A DNA stretch of 64,000 nt from Pelistega suis (GTDB lineage: Bacteria > Pseudomonadota > Gammaproteobacteria > Burkholderiales > Burkholderiaceae_B). This document shows positions 1-8,514 of this stretch, piece by piece; the stretch's first letter is position 1; each line of letters opens with the position of its first letter. The stretch spans positions 124,001-188,000 of the forward strand of contig NZ_JABGBN010000003.1 in assembly GCF_013133795.1 (NCBI RefSeq), in the 5' to 3' direction. The translations under genes and the position numbers were made by a program. Below the pieces are notes generated by a model. The model did not search any database, was not told where the DNA came from, and saw only the letters and a list, made by a program, of their open reading frames with translations.

Positions 1-448
1 TGTTGATAAGTACGTGCAATTATTGAAAGATTCGTTTGTTTTTTATGAAGCATTGCGTTATGACATTCGAGGGCGTGCGTATTTGCAGACCCAAGGGAAG
101 TATTATGTTATCGATACGGGGATTAGAAATACCGTGCTAGGGCAGGTAGGTAGTGTAGGTTCGCAATTAGAAAATATCATCTATATTGAGCTAAAGCGTA
201 GAGGCTATGATGTATTTGTAGGTAAGCTAGATAGTGAGGAAATTGACTTTGTTTATTTTAAAGGAGATGACAGGCAATATATTCAGGTCGCTTATCAGCT
301 ACCATTGGACAATCCGCGAGAGCAAAGAAATCTTTTACATATTAATGATAATTACAAAAAAACAATCCTTACCTTAAATCGTATGGATGTCGGAAGTAAG
401 GAGGGTATTCAGGTGGTTCATGCGGTGGACTGGTTGTTGTCAGAATGA
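1..448 (+). CDS. C-terminal part of a DUF4143-type ATPase (5' end outside window)
   Basis: The frame is open from base 2, so the gene begins before the window; about 148 residues are visible. The visible part fits the C-terminal domain of the AAA ATPase/DUF4143 family: a YDIRGRAYLQ stretch, KYYVIDTGIRN, LENIIYIELKRRGYDVFVGK and EIDFVYF, then a YIQVAYQL motif and a GIQVVHAVDWLL end. The EIDF-to-QVAYQL part resembles the nuclease-like fold described for this family. The N-terminal P-loop module would lie upstream and is not seen. Cellular function is not established; such genes are often accessory. It sits directly before rpmI, where betaproteobacteria normally have infC. Confidence 0.75.
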   Translation, partial: VDKYVQLLKDSFVFYEALRYDIRGRAYLQTQGKYYVIDTGIRNTVLGQVGSVGSQLENIIYIELKRRGYDVFVGKLDSEEIDFVYFKGDDRQYIQVAYQLPLDNPREQRNLLHINDNYKKTILTLNRMDVGSKEGIQVVHAVDWLLSE

Positions 449-487
449 CAACTTACCACACTAAAACATTGATTTTCTTTAAGTTTC

Positions 488-516
488 TAGACAAAAGTAG
501 AAATCAATGCTAATAT
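488..516 (+). promoter_or_regulatory. Candidate promoter of the rpmI-rplT operon
   Basis: TAGACA (488-493), 17 bases, then TAATAT (511-516). This would give a leader of about 120 bases before rpmI, containing a short hairpin (595-600 pairing with 608-613, loop 601-607). A promoter here would let the L35/L20 operon be transcribed independently of the ATPase gene upstream. Assigned by eye. Confidence 0.45.
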
Positions 517-644
517 TATCAGCTTGTCCCGTTCTTAGGCTTATTTAAGTTCGAACGAAATGTGGGCAAGGCGATTAACTTGGGTTTTACAAGACTTAGC
601 GTTTTTGGCTAAGCACCTGAAGTTAACATTTTAAGAGTACTATT

Positions 645-842
645 ATGCCTAAAATGAAAACCAAGAAAAGTGCTTCTAAGCGCTTTCAGGTACGCGGTAG
701 CGGTTCTATTAAGCGTGGTCAAGCGTTTAAACGCCACATTCTTACTAAGAAAACCACTAAAAACAAACGTCAATTACGCGGTTCAGCTGCTGTTCACGAG
801 TCTAACGTGGCTTCAGTTCGCGCGATGATGCCTTTTGCTTAA
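645..842 (+). CDS. rpmI: 50S ribosomal protein L35
   Basis: A 65-residue, very basic protein starting [14 protein letters not shown], the usual L35 opening, with the [24 protein letters not shown] core. The length is typical. It is a structural component of the large ribosomal subunit. An AAGAG sequence precedes the ATG, and rplT follows after 12 bases, so the two are co-transcribed. The usual upstream partner infC is not present immediately upstream within the window. Confidence 0.97.
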   Translation: MPKMKTKKSASKRFQVRGSGSIKRGQAFKRHILTKKTTKNKRQLRGSAAVHESNVASVRAMMPFA

Positions 843-854
843 TAGGAGAATACT

Positions 855-1214
855 ATGCCTCGCGTAAAACGCGGTGTAACCGCACGTGCTCGTCACAAAA
901 AAGTTATTAATGCTGCTAAAGGTTATCGTGGTCGTCGCGGTAACGTGTTCCGTATTGCTAAGCAAGCGGTTATGCGTGCCGGTCAGTATGCTTACCGTGA
1001 CCGTCGCAACAAAAAACGCACTTTCCGTGCTTTATGGATTACTCGTATCAATGCTGCTGTTCGTGAACAAGGTTTAACATACAGCGCATTCATCGCTGGC
1101 TTGAAAAAGGCAGCTATCGAGTTAGACCGCAAAGTATTAGCCGATATGGCTGTTAATGATAAGGCTGGTTTTGCAGCTGTTGTTAACCAAGCTAAATCAG
1201 CCCTAGGTGCTTAA
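855..1214 (+). CDS. rplT: 50S ribosomal protein L20
   Basis: A 119-residue basic protein with the L20 signature: [37 protein letters not shown] at the N-terminus, then [22 protein letters not shown]20 is an early assembly protein of the 50S subunit that binds 23S rRNA; in several bacteria it also represses its own operon by binding the mRNA leader. A TAGGAGA ribosome-binding site lies 8 bases before the start. The gene is followed by a hairpin and T-run before pheS. Confidence 0.98.
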   Translation: MPRVKRGVTARARHKKVINAAKGYRGRRGNVFRIAKQAVMRAGQYAYRDRRNKKRTFRALWITRINAAVREQGLTYSAFIAGLKKAAIELDRKVLADMAVNDKAGFAAVVNQAKSALGA

Positions 1215-1246
1215 TCACTGCTTAATTGCATTGGTTTAACGAAACC

Positions 1247-1285
1247 CTCAAGCGGGGCTCATTTCTTGAGCTCCGTTTGTTTTTT
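1247..1285 (+). terminator. Terminator or attenuator between rplT and pheS
   Basis: CGGGGCTC (1253-1260) pairs with GAGCTCCG (1268-1275), one G-T pair, loop of 7, followed by TTTGTTTTTT (1276-1285). An alternative stem, CTCAAG (1247-1252) with CTTGAG (1265-1270), uses part of the same sequence, so the two cannot form together. I see no Phe-rich leader peptide of the E. coli pheM kind. Confidence 0.6.
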
Positions 1286-1301
1286 ACAAAATGGTAATGT
1301 C

Positions 1302-2324
1302 ATGTCTCAGACTCTCGATGATTTAATTCAACAAGCTAAAGAAAGCTTTGAAAATGCTCCAAATATTGCAGCGCTCGAAAATGAGAAAGCGAAATTTTTA
1401 GGAAAGAGCGGTAGTATTACAGCGTTGATGAAAGGTTTAGCACAGCTTTCTCCCGAAGAAAAACGAGCAGAAGGTGCGCGTATCAATCAAGCTAAACAAG
1501 CGGTTGAACAATTATTAAATGAGCGTCGTGAGGCGTTTGCGCAAGCGGAGTTAAATACTCGCTTAGCTGCAGAAACAATTGATGTAACGCTAGCAGGTCG
1601 TGGGATTGATGTGGGTGGTATTCACCCAGTGATTCAGACATGGCAGCGTATTGAACAAATTTTCCGATCTATTGGCTTTTCAGTAGCCGATGGTCCAGAG
1701 ATTGAAGACGACTGGACTAACTTTACGGCACTCAACAATCCAGAAAACCATCCAGCCCGTTCTATGCAAGATACTTTCTATGTCGATATGAAAGATGAGA
1801 AAGGCTTGCCTTTATTGCTTCGTACACATACAAGCCCGATGCAAGTGCGCTATGCACGTATGCATAAACCTCCTATCAAAGTCATCGCACCAGGACGTAC
1901 GTATCGTGTGGACTCTGATGCGACTCACTCACCGATGTTCCATCAGGTAGAGGGTTTATGGATCGATGAAAATATCTCATTTGCTGATTTAAAAGGTGTG
2001 TATACGAATTTCCTCCGTGCCTTTTTTGAAACAGATGATTTATGTGTGCGTTTCCGTCCTTCTTTCTTCCCGTTTACAGAGCCTTCTGCAGAAATTGATA
2101 TGATGTTTACTTCTGGTCCTAACAAAGGACGTTGGTTAGAAATTTCTGGCTCTGGTCAAGTGCATCCTGTGGTGATTCGTCACTATGGTTTAGATCCTGA
2201 GAAATACGTTGGTTTTGCATTTGGCTCAGGCATTGAACGTTTGACGATGTTGCGTTACGGTGTTAACGACTTACGTCAATTCTATGAAGGTGATTTGCGT
2301 TTCTTAAAGCAATTCAATGTTTAA
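1302..2324 (+). CDS. pheS: Phenylalanyl-tRNA synthetase, alpha subunit
   Basis: A 340-residue protein from ATG 1302; a TTG 36 bases upstream also opens the frame but lies inside the terminator hairpin, so I reject it. There is an N-terminal coiled-coil arm of about 90 residues, then the class II catalytic core with [17 protein letters not shown], the motif-2 segment [21 protein letters not shown], and the motif-3 segment [17 protein letters not shown] near the C-terminus. With PheT it forms the alpha2-beta2 enzyme that charges tRNA-Phe. No strong Shine-Dalgarno is visible. pheT starts 27 bases downstream. Confidence 0.97.
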   Translation: MSQTLDDLIQQAKESFENAPNIAALENEKAKFLGKSGSITALMKGLAQLSPEEKRAEGARINQAKQAVEQLLNERREAFAQAELNTRLAAETIDVTLAGRGIDVGGIHPVIQTWQRIEQIFRSIGFSVADGPEIEDDWTNFTALNNPENHPARSMQDTFYVDMKDEKGLPLLLRTHTSPMQVRYARMHKPPIKVIAPGRTYRVDSDATHSPMFHQVEGLWIDENISFADLKGVYTNFLRAFFETDDLCVRFRPSFFPFTEPSAEIDMMFTSGPNKGRWLEISGSGQVHPVVIRHYGLDPEKYVGFAFGSGIERLTMLRYGVNDLRQFYEGDLRFLKQFNV

Positions 2325-2351
2325 CCTTAAATAAATGTCTGGATACTGAAT

Positions 2352-4754
2352 ATGTTAGTTGTAGAATCTTGGTTACGTGAAGTTGCTAACCCAAATTTAA
2401 ATACAGAAGAATTGGCTCATCGTTTGACGATGGCGGGTCTTGAAGTCGAAGGAGTTGAGCCTGTTGCCCCTGAGTTTTCTGGTGTCGTGGTTGCTGAGAT
2501 TAAAGAAATCGCTCAACATCCTAATGCGGATAAATTACGTATTTGTCAGGTTGATGCCGGTACAGGCGAACTTTTACAAATTGTATGTGGTGCACCGAAT
2601 GCAGCGAAGGGGATTAAAGTTCCTTTAGCAATGATTGGTGCCGTATTACCAGGTAATTTCAAAATTAGTAAAGGCAAATTACGTGGTGAAGAGTCTTTTG
2701 GTATGCTTTGTTCAGCTAAAGAGCTAGGTATCTCTGAAGAAAGCTCAGGTCTATTGATTTTGGATGAGAGCCTATCAGTGGGTCAAGACATCCGTGAAGC
2801 TTTAGATTTAAACGATAAAGTTTTTGAAATTAAACTTACACCGAATCGTGCGGATTGTTTATCCGTCTATGGTGTGGCACGTGAAGTGGCAGCATTGACT
2901 GATGCACCATTAAAATCTTTTGATTTTTCGCCAGTAGCGGTTGAAATTAACGATACCTTAAAAGTAAATGTAGCGGCACCTGATCTATGTGGTCGCTTTG
3001 CGGGTCGAGTGATTCGTGGTGTCAATGCGAAAGCCGCCACACCAGACTGGATGAAGACACGTCTAGAACGAGCAGGTCAGCGCTCTGTATCTGCTTTAGT
3101 GGATATTTCTAACTATGTGATGTTAGAGCTTGGTCGTCCAACCCATATTTTTGATTTAAATAAAATCAAAGGTGATTTGACTGTGCGTTGGGCAAAAGAG
3201 GGTGAGTCACTTGAGCTCTTAAATGGTCAGACAGTCGCTTTAGCGGGTGATGTTGGTGTGATTAGTGCAGGCGATACGATTGAGAGCCTTGCTGGTATTA
3301 TGGGTGGTGAAGCGACAGCGGTATCACTAGAGACGACAGATATTTATCTCGAAGCGGCTTTCTGGTATCCAGAAGCGATTGCAGGTCGTGCACGTCGTTT
3401 TAAATTCTCATCAGAGGCAAGTCATCGTTTTGAACGTGGTGTGGATTTCCAACAAATTCAGGAGCACATTGAGTATATTTCTCGTCTTGTGTTAACGATT
3501 TGCGGTGGTCAGGCAGGTCCTATTGATGATCAAATTATCAATCTACCTAAACGTGAGCCTGTGCAAATGCGTCTCGCACGTTGTCAGAAAATTCTCGGTA
3601 TCGAAGTTGCAAAAGAGCAGGTAGCCAGTATCTTTACGCAATTAGGGTTGGTTTTCACAGAGAAAGACGATGTCTTTACCGTGACACCGCCATCGTTCCG
3701 CTTTGATATTGAGATTGAAGAGGACTTGATTGAGGAAGTTGCTCGTATTTACGGTTTTGATAACATCCCTGATGTTGCTCCTATCGTACCTGCGGTGATG
3801 CTGCCGACAGAAGAAACTGTACGTAGTGAGCACACCATGCGTCAGGTGATGGCATCACAAGGCTATCAAGAAGTGGTCAATTTTAGCTTTGTAGAACGTG
3901 ACTGGGAAGAGAAGTTGATGGGCAATAAAGACCCAATCGCTTTATTAAATCCTATCGCTAGTCAATTAGCGGTTATGCGTTCTGGTTTGATTGCTGGTTT
4001 AGTCGCTAATATCGTTTATAACGCAAAACGTAAACAAAATCGCGTAAAAGTATTCGAATTGGGTCGTGTGTTCTCTCGCAATGCTGAGGTAAAAAATGGT
4101 GACTTAACGGTTGCTAATGTGGATCAGCCACTTCATCTTGCGGGTGCTTCTTGGGGCTTGGCTTATCCAGAGCAATGGGGCATGCCTTCGCGTCAAGTGG
4201 ATTTCTTTGATGTGAAAAAAGAGTTACAAAACCTTTACGGAAGTGCCTCAAATCAATTACAATTCATACCCTTAAAAGACCACCCAGCATTACATCCAGG
4301 ACGTAGTGCAGAAATTCGTCTACATGGCGAAGTGGTGGGTATGATTGGTGAGCTACACCCAGTATGGGTACAAGCGTATGATTTAAATCATGCGCCAGTT
4401 GTTTTTGAAGTGACTGTTGCGTCATTAAAGGACCAAGCTTTACATCAACCAGGTGAATTATCGAATCAACCAGTCGTTATTCGTGACTTGGCGATTTGGG
4501 CTGCGAATACCTTAGAGGTTCAGTCGTTAATTGACGCGATTAAGCATTCACGTAGTGAGGAACTCGCCATTATTCAAGATATTAATTTATTTGATATCTG
4601 GAAAGATACAAAGAGTGATACGCCAGAGCGTAGCCTTGCTTTCCGCTTTATCCTACAAGATTCAGCGGTCACGTTAGAGGATGCGCGTGTTGAACAATGT
4701 ATGGCAAAGGTTTTGGATACCTGGGTAAGTCAGTTTGGTGTACGCCAACGTTAA
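2352..4754 (+). CDS. pheT: Phenylalanyl-tRNA synthetase, beta subunit
   Basis: An 800-residue protein of normal length. Domains in order: an EMAP/tRNA-binding domain (roughly residues 40-150, with [12 protein letters not shown] and [10 protein letters not shown]), the B3/B4 editing domain (about 210-370, [11 protein letters not shown] at its end), B5 (about 400-475), the catalytic-like core (about 480-690, [16 protein letters not shown]) and the C-terminal FDX-ACB anticodon-binding domain (about 705-800, [11 protein letters not shown]). It partners PheS. ihfA follows after 19 bases, as in many proteobacteria. Confidence 0.97.
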   Translation: MLVVESWLREVANPNLNTEELAHRLTMAGLEVEGVEPVAPEFSGVVVAEIKEIAQHPNADKLRICQVDAGTGELLQIVCGAPNAAKGIKVPLAMIGAVLPGNFKISKGKLRGEESFGMLCSAKELGISEESSGLLILDESLSVGQDIREALDLNDKVFEIKLTPNRADCLSVYGVAREVAALTDAPLKSFDFSPVAVEINDTLKVNVAAPDLCGRFAGRVIRGVNAKAATPDWMKTRLERAGQRSVSALVDISNYVMLELGRPTHIFDLNKIKGDLTVRWAKEGESLELLNGQTVALAGDVGVISAGDTIESLAGIMGGEATAVSLETTDIYLEAAFWYPEAIAGRARRFKFSSEASHRFERGVDFQQIQEHIEYISRLVLTICGGQAGPIDDQIINLPKREPVQMRLARCQKILGIEVAKEQVASIFTQLGLVFTEKDDVFTVTPPSFRFDIEIEEDLIEEVARIYGFDNIPDVAPIVPAVMLPTEETVRSEHTMRQVMASQGYQEVVNFSFVERDWEEKLMGNKDPIALLNPIASQLAVMRSGLIAGLVANIVYNAKRKQNRVKVFELGRVFSRNAEVKNGDLTVANVDQPLHLAGASWGLAYPEQWGMPSRQVDFFDVKKELQNLYGSASNQLQFIPLKDHPALHPGRSAEIRLHGEVVGMIGELHPVWVQAYDLNHAPVVFEVTVASLKDQALHQPGELSNQPVVIRDLAIWAANTLEVQSLIDAIKHSRSEELAIIQDINLFDIWKDTKSDTPERSLAFRFILQDSAVTLEDARVEQCMAKVLDTWVSQFGVRQR

Positions 4755-4773
4755 TAAAAGGAAGTTATTTATA

Positions 4774-5094
4774 ATGTCAGGTGAAAATAAAACCTTAACA
4801 AAAGCAGATTTAGCAGAAATGCTATTTGACTTTGTGGGCTTAAACAAAAGAGAAGCGAAAGATATTGTCGATACGTTTTTTGATCAAATTCGTGAGTCTT
4901 TGGCTAATGGTAATTCCGTAAAGTTATCTGGTTTTGGTAATTTTCAGGTGCGTGATAAACCTGCACGTCCGGGGCGCAATCCAAAGACAGGGGAGGTTAT
5001 CCCTATTGAGGCACGTCGAGTGGTGACATTCCATGCAAGTCAAAAGCTTAAAGGAATTATCGAAGATCCTTCTAGTGTAGATTTATCCTCTTAA
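4774..5094 (+). CDS. ihfA: Integration host factor, alpha subunit
   Basis: A 106-residue HU/IHF-family DNA-bending protein. The start at 4774 is set by AAAAGGAAG at 4756-4764; an upstream in-frame GTG inside pheT adds 13 unlikely residues. [31 protein letters not shown] forms the helical body, and [23 protein letters not shown] is the beta-arm with the conserved R-x-GRNPKTGE tip that inserts in the minor groove. It pairs with IHF-beta (not here) in replication, recombination and promoter architecture. A strong terminator follows. Confidence 0.96.
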   Translation: MSGENKTLTKADLAEMLFDFVGLNKREAKDIVDTFFDQIRESLANGNSVKLSGFGNFQVRDKPARPGRNPKTGEVIPIEARRVVTFHASQKLKGIIEDPSSVDLSS

Positions 5095-5106
5095 GATAAA
5101 AGATAT

Positions 5107-5135
5107 AAAGCCTGTTTTGAATAAAACAGGCTTTT
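5107..5135 (+). terminator. Rho-independent terminator after ihfA
   Basis: A 12-bp perfect stem (5107-5118 with 5123-5134), a 4-base loop and a short T-run. It separates ihfA from the MerR gene, which therefore needs its own promoter. Confidence 0.85.
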
Positions 5136-5138
5136 ACT

Positions 5139-5166
5139 TTGAATAATTGTTTTTCTAGTGTAAAAT
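5139..5166 (+). promoter_or_regulatory. Candidate promoter of the MerR-type gene
   Basis: TTGAAT (5139-5144), 16 bases, TAAAAT (5161-5166), placed just after the ihfA terminator. Two dyads lie between it and the gene (see the entry at 5186-5236). Confidence 0.4.
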
Positions 5167-5185
5167 CAAAGTCATTTTAGAAAAA

Positions 5186-5236
5186 GTTGAAGTAAATTCA
5201 ACATAGAAAGTATCTATCCTTAGATAAGGATAGATA
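5186..5236. promoter_or_regulatory. Two inverted repeats in the leader of the MerR-type gene
   Basis: GTTGAA (5186-5191) and TTCAAC (5197-5202) form a dyad with a 5-base gap. Ten bases on, 5211-5222 and 5225-5236 are perfect 12-base inverted copies (TATCTATCCTTA and its complement) separated by two bases. They could be operators or leader hairpins; no T-run follows. Confidence 0.5.
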
Positions 5237-5256
5237 GGGATTTGGAATAGATTTAT

Positions 5257-5637
5257 ATGATGCAACCAGATATGTTATCGACGGCGACTTTACCGCCTAT
5301 TCCTGCTAAACGTTATTTTGCGATTGGTGAGGTGGCAGAGCTATGTAATGTTAAGCCGCATGTCTTGCGTTATTGGGAGCAGGAATTTACCCAATTAAAC
5401 CCCGTAAAGCGTCGTGGTAATCGTCGTTATTATCAACATCACGAAGTACTCTTAATTCGTAAAATCCGTGAGTTACTGTATGATCAGGGGTTTACGATTA
5501 GTGGTGCACGTAATCGCTTAGGCGATGTTCGCGAGGTGAAGCAGGCGGAAGCAGCGGTTCGTTTTAGTGCCCAAGAAATTCAGTCTTTACGTAGTGAGTT
5601 GACAGGCATTCTGGCCGATTTAGATAAGATGTTATAA
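5257..5637 (+). CDS. MerR-family transcriptional regulator
   Basis: A 126-residue protein with an N-terminal MerR winged helix (residues about 20-90: FAIGEVAELCNVKPHVLRYWEQEF then VKRRGNRRYYQHHEVLLIRKIRELLYDQGFTISGARNRL). The short C-terminal part is helical, with a SAQEIQSLRSELTGILADL stretch, and has no visible metal-binding cysteines. A MerR gene next to ihfA is the standard arrangement in beta- and gammaproteobacteria, but its target is not established. Here a terminator separates the two. The Shine-Dalgarno (TTGGAAT) is weak, and a second ATG directly follows the first. Confidence 0.9.
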   Translation: MMQPDMLSTATLPPIPAKRYFAIGEVAELCNVKPHVLRYWEQEFTQLNPVKRRGNRRYYQHHEVLLIRKIRELLYDQGFTISGARNRLGDVREVKQAEAAVRFSAQEIQSLRSELTGILADLDKML

Positions 5638-5696
5638 ATCTGCTCACGCAGCAGAAAGATTATCTCATTGTTTTTTGCTGTGAGACGAATAAAAAT

Positions 5697-5732
5697 ATTT
5701 ACCCCATATGGAACTGTCCGTATGGGGTAAAT
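5697..5732. terminator. Bidirectional terminator between merR and phoH genes
   Basis: A perfect 12-bp stem (ATTTACCCCATA at 5697-5708 with 5721-5732) and a 12-base loop, lying between two converging genes. T/A-rich flanks on both sides suit termination in both directions. Confidence 0.7.
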
Positions 5733-5753
5733 TTATTGGTAATGTGACTCTGG

Positions 5754-7349
5754 TTACAAAGCGTCGCTAGCATAGTCGGCGAGACGAGAGCGTTCGCCTT
5801 TTTGTAGCGTAACATGCCCTGAATGCTGCCAACCTTTAAAGCGATCGACAACATAGGTAATACCAGAGCTACCTTCGGTGAGGTAAGGGGTATCAATTTG
5901 GGCAATATTGCCTAAACAAACAATTTTTGTTCCCGGACCTGCACGTGTGATAAGTGTTTTCATCTGCTTTGGTGTGAGGTTTTGCGCCTCATCAATAATC
6001 ACAAATTTATTTAAAAACGTGCGCCCACGCATAAAGTTCATCGATTTGACTTTAATATGGGATTGGATAATTTCCTTGCTGAGGCTACGTTCCCATTGTA
6101 TTGAGCTATCTTTACGTGCTTGGGTATTTAAAAACTCAAGATTATCTTCTAATGCCCCCATCCAAGGTTGCATTTTTTCTTCCTCTGTTCCCGGTAAAAA
6201 GCCAATATCTTCACCGACAGGAACAGTAACACGTGTCATAATAATTTCTGTAAAGCGTTTGGTTTCTAATACCTGCGTCAAGCCAGCTGCCAAAGCAAGA
6301 AGCGTTTTACCCGTTCCTGCTTGTCCTAAGAGAGTGACAAAGTCAATATCAGGGTTCATTAAAAGATTAAGCGCAAAGTTTTGTTCACGGTTACGAGCAC
6401 TTACTCCCCAAACATTGTTTTTCGGGTGTGTATAGTCACGAATAGTGGCTAAAACAGCTGTTTTGCCACTCACTTCTTTGACTTGTGCATAGAGAGGATT
6501 ATCACCCTCAAAGTATACAAATTCATTCACACGGAAATTGTTTACTAATGGACCACGGATTTTATAAAAAGTGGTGCCAGCTTGCGTCCATGATTCCATA
6601 TCTTTGGCATGACGAGTCCAGAAGTTATCAGGTAAAAGAACACTACCCTCATAAATCAGGTCAGAGTCTTCGATGCTATGGTCATTAAGGTAATCCTCTG
6701 CCTTTAAGCCTAAAGCTCTGGCTTTAAGACGCATATTAATATCTTTGGAAACAAGAATAACAGCACGAGCAGGGAATTGATTATGCAAACTCTGAACAAC
6801 GCTCAGAATCATATTATCGGCTTTGCTATCAGGGAGCTGGATGCTTAGCGGGTCGTCTAATTTACTGGTTTGAAACCAAAGTTGTCCAGTCGCCTCTTTA
6901 TTCCCTAAGCAATCGAGAGGGATGCCTGCTAATAAATCATTGACCTCAGAACATAAATCATCTAAGGTGCGACTGACTTGGCGTGCATTGCGTGCCACTT
7001 CGGTCATGCCTTTTTTATGGTGATCCAGCTCTTCGAGTGCAACCATAGGTAAGAAGATATCATGTTCTTGAAAGCGGAAGATAGAGCTTGGGTCGTGTAG
7101 CAATACATTGGTATCCAACACAAATAACTTACGTTCACCAGTGCTTGTTTTTTTCGCCATCTTCTTGCTGGTGGATGTGGATGTTTTTGTAATAGCCTCA
7201 TCTGCTTGGGAGACCTTTACCTCTGGAATTGCAAGTGTTTCCGCCTTTTTAGGGGATGCTTTTTTACTTGGTTGACGATAGTCTGCTTTAGGTTCTTTAG
7301 TAAGATCAACTTTATCCGCTAATTGAGTCGGTATTTTTGGTAAAGGCAT
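5754..7349 (-). CDS. PIN domain-PhoH ATPase fusion protein
   Basis: A 531-residue cytosolic protein. The first 70 residues are a charged, Lys/Ser/Thr-rich low-complexity tail. Next comes a PIN nuclease domain (about 72-200: LFVLDTNVLLHDP, LEELDHHKKG and a further acidic cluster), then a linker, then a PhoH P-loop ATPase (about 325-531) with Walker A GQAGTGKTLLAL and Walker B KFVIIDEAQNLTP. The PIN plus PhoH arrangement (PhoH2/YlaK-like) is associated with RNA unwinding and cleavage. It is the last gene of a minus-strand group, 24 bases after bcp. Confidence 0.93.
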   Translation of the reverse strand: MPLPKIPTQLADKVDLTKEPKADYRQPSKKASPKKAETLAIPEVKVSQADEAITKTSTSTSKKMAKKTSTGERKLFVLDTNVLLHDPSSIFRFQEHDIFLPMVALEELDHHKKGMTEVARNARQVSRTLDDLCSEVNDLLAGIPLDCLGNKEATGQLWFQTSKLDDPLSIQLPDSKADNMILSVVQSLHNQFPARAVILVSKDINMRLKARALGLKAEDYLNDHSIEDSDLIYEGSVLLPDNFWTRHAKDMESWTQAGTTFYKIRGPLVNNFRVNEFVYFEGDNPLYAQVKEVSGKTAVLATIRDYTHPKNNVWGVSARNREQNFALNLLMNPDIDFVTLLGQAGTGKTLLALAAGLTQVLETKRFTEIIMTRVTVPVGEDIGFLPGTEEEKMQPWMGALEDNLEFLNTQARKDSSIQWERSLSKEIIQSHIKVKSMNFMRGRTFLNKFVIIDEAQNLTPKQMKTLITRAGPGTKIVCLGNIAQIDTPYLTEGSSGITYVVDRFKGWQHSGHVTLQKGERSRLADYASDAL

Positions 7350-7373
7350 TATTTTCCCAGTAGTAAAGAGTGA

Positions 7374-7838
7374 TTAAAGAGCTTTAATAGTTTCAAGGAC
7401 TTTATCAACATGTCCTGGCACTTTTAAACCTCGCCATTCTTGAACAAGTACACCTTCCTCATTAATGAGGAAAGTTGAACGTTCAATGCCACGAACTTGT
7501 TTGCCGTACATATTTTTCATTTTCATCACACCAAACATCTCACAAAGCTTTTCATCAGGGTCAGAAATGAGAGTAAAGGGGAGTTCTTGTTTGGTGATAA
7601 AGTTCTGGTGTGACTTTAGAGAGTCACGAGACACGCCGATAATGACGGTGTTTTCAGTAGTGAACTCGGTAACTAAGTCACGAAAATTTTGTGCCTGAGT
7701 TGTGCAACCCGGCGTGCTATCTTTGGGATAAAAGTAAAGTACAAGACGTTTACCGGCAAAATCACGAAGTGATATCGTGCCATTATTGCTTTCAGCTGTC
7801 CAGTCAGGGACTTTTTTTCCTAATTCTACTTGGCTCAT
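7374..7838 (-). CDS. bcp: Thiol peroxidase of the BCP/PrxQ type
   Basis: A 154-residue peroxiredoxin from the ATG at 7838, chosen because AAAGGA sits about 9 bases before it; a TTG 21 bases further up also opens the frame. The peroxidatic cysteine lies in DSTPGCTTQAQNFRD. The residue five places after it is Gln, where E. coli BCP has its resolving cysteine; another Cys occurs in DEKLCEMFG. It would reduce hydroperoxides in the cytosol with a thiol donor. The ribosome-binding site overlaps the stop region of the Mth938-like gene, suggesting coupling. Confidence 0.93.
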   Translation of the reverse strand: MSQVELGKKVPDWTAESNNGTISLRDFAGKRLVLYFYPKDSTPGCTTQAQNFRDLVTEFTTENTVIIGVSRDSLKSHQNFITKQELPFTLISDPDEKLCEMFGVMKMKNMYGKQVRGIERSTFLINEEGVLVQEWRGLKVPGHVDKVLETIKAL

Positions 7839-7851
7839 TTTTGTTAATCCT

Positions 7852-8286
7852 TTAATCAATTAATAGTGCAACAGCGACCTTGCGCCCCTCGGACATCAGA
7901 ACATTGTAGGTACGAGATGCTGCTTTTGAATCCATTGTCTCTATACCGATTCTTGCGTGTAATAATGGTGCAAGAATCGCAGGGGAAATAAAAGCTTGAC
8001 GTTTACCAGTCCCGATAATAATGACTTCGGGTGCGTTGAGGTAACGAGGCGATACATTTTCTTCCAAAAAGTCAATGGCAGAGGCTTTTTCTGTTACGAG
8101 ATTTGCGGCTATTTCAATATCTTTTAATGTAATCTCACTAAAGTGTTTAACCTGCCAATGACGTACCTCACCCTCAGGACCAAAGCAGATAGGGTGGTGA
8201 TAACGTTGATCATTGACTTCAATATAGTCCTCGCCATAACCCGTAACGGTATTTAGCGCGGTTCGTTGCTCTCTATGTAATTGCAC
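7852..8286 (-). CDS. Mth938-like domain protein (DUF498 family)
   Basis: A 144-residue protein of the Mth938-like fold, the family that includes the mitochondrial complex I assembly factor NDUFAF3. The features seen are YIEVNDQRYHHPICFGPEG, the APEVIIIGTGKRQAFISP core and GIETMDSKAASRTYNVLMSEGRKVAVALL. The start is GTG, preceded by TTTGGAG at a good distance. Bacterial function is not settled. It is the first gene of the group with bcp and the PhoH protein. A squalene-synthase-fold protein resembling NDUFAF6 lies about 9 kb away, but a link is only speculation. Confidence 0.85.
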   Translation of the reverse strand: MQLHREQRTALNTVTGYGEDYIEVNDQRYHHPICFGPEGEVRHWQVKHFSEITLKDIEIAANLVTEKASAIDFLEENVSPRYLNAPEVIIIGTGKRQAFISPAILAPLLHARIGIETMDSKAASRTYNVLMSEGRKVAVALLID

Positions 8287-8445
8287 TGGAACTCCAAATT
8301 TTTACTTATGCTAGGTCATTTATATGACAGTTTTATTATAACGAAATATTTAAACATTCTTGCTGCTTAGATAAGGCTTAGGGAAGCGAGTTTTTCTCAT
8401 GGGAAAGAAGGGAGAAAAATTTTTTAAATAAATTCCCAAAATCCC

Positions 8446-8475
8446 TTGCAAAATAAGGTGAAAATACGCTATTTT
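8446..8475 (+). promoter_or_regulatory. Candidate promoter of alaC-hom-thrC
   Basis: TTGCAA (8446-8451), 18 bases, TATTTT (8470-8475), about 40 bases before the alaC start. No threonine/isoleucine leader peptide or attenuator was seen. Confidence 0.35.
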
Positions 8476-8514
8476 TTTAAGTTTATTCTTCTTTTATTTT
8501 TAAGGTTATCTATC

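Noticed and set aside
449-644. tRNA-like GTTCGAAC word upstream of rpmI
   Set aside because: No acceptor stem, anticodon arm or cloverleaf can be built around it; the word occurs by chance.
5908-6435. 175-codon plus-strand frame within the PhoH gene
   Set aside because: It lies fully antisense to a well-supported PIN-PhoH protein, and its translation has no family features.
8446-8514. N-terminal hydrophobic extension of AlaC from a TTG start
   Set aside because: It overlaps the candidate promoter, lacks a ribosome-binding site and is not part of the aminotransferase family; ATG 8515 is better.
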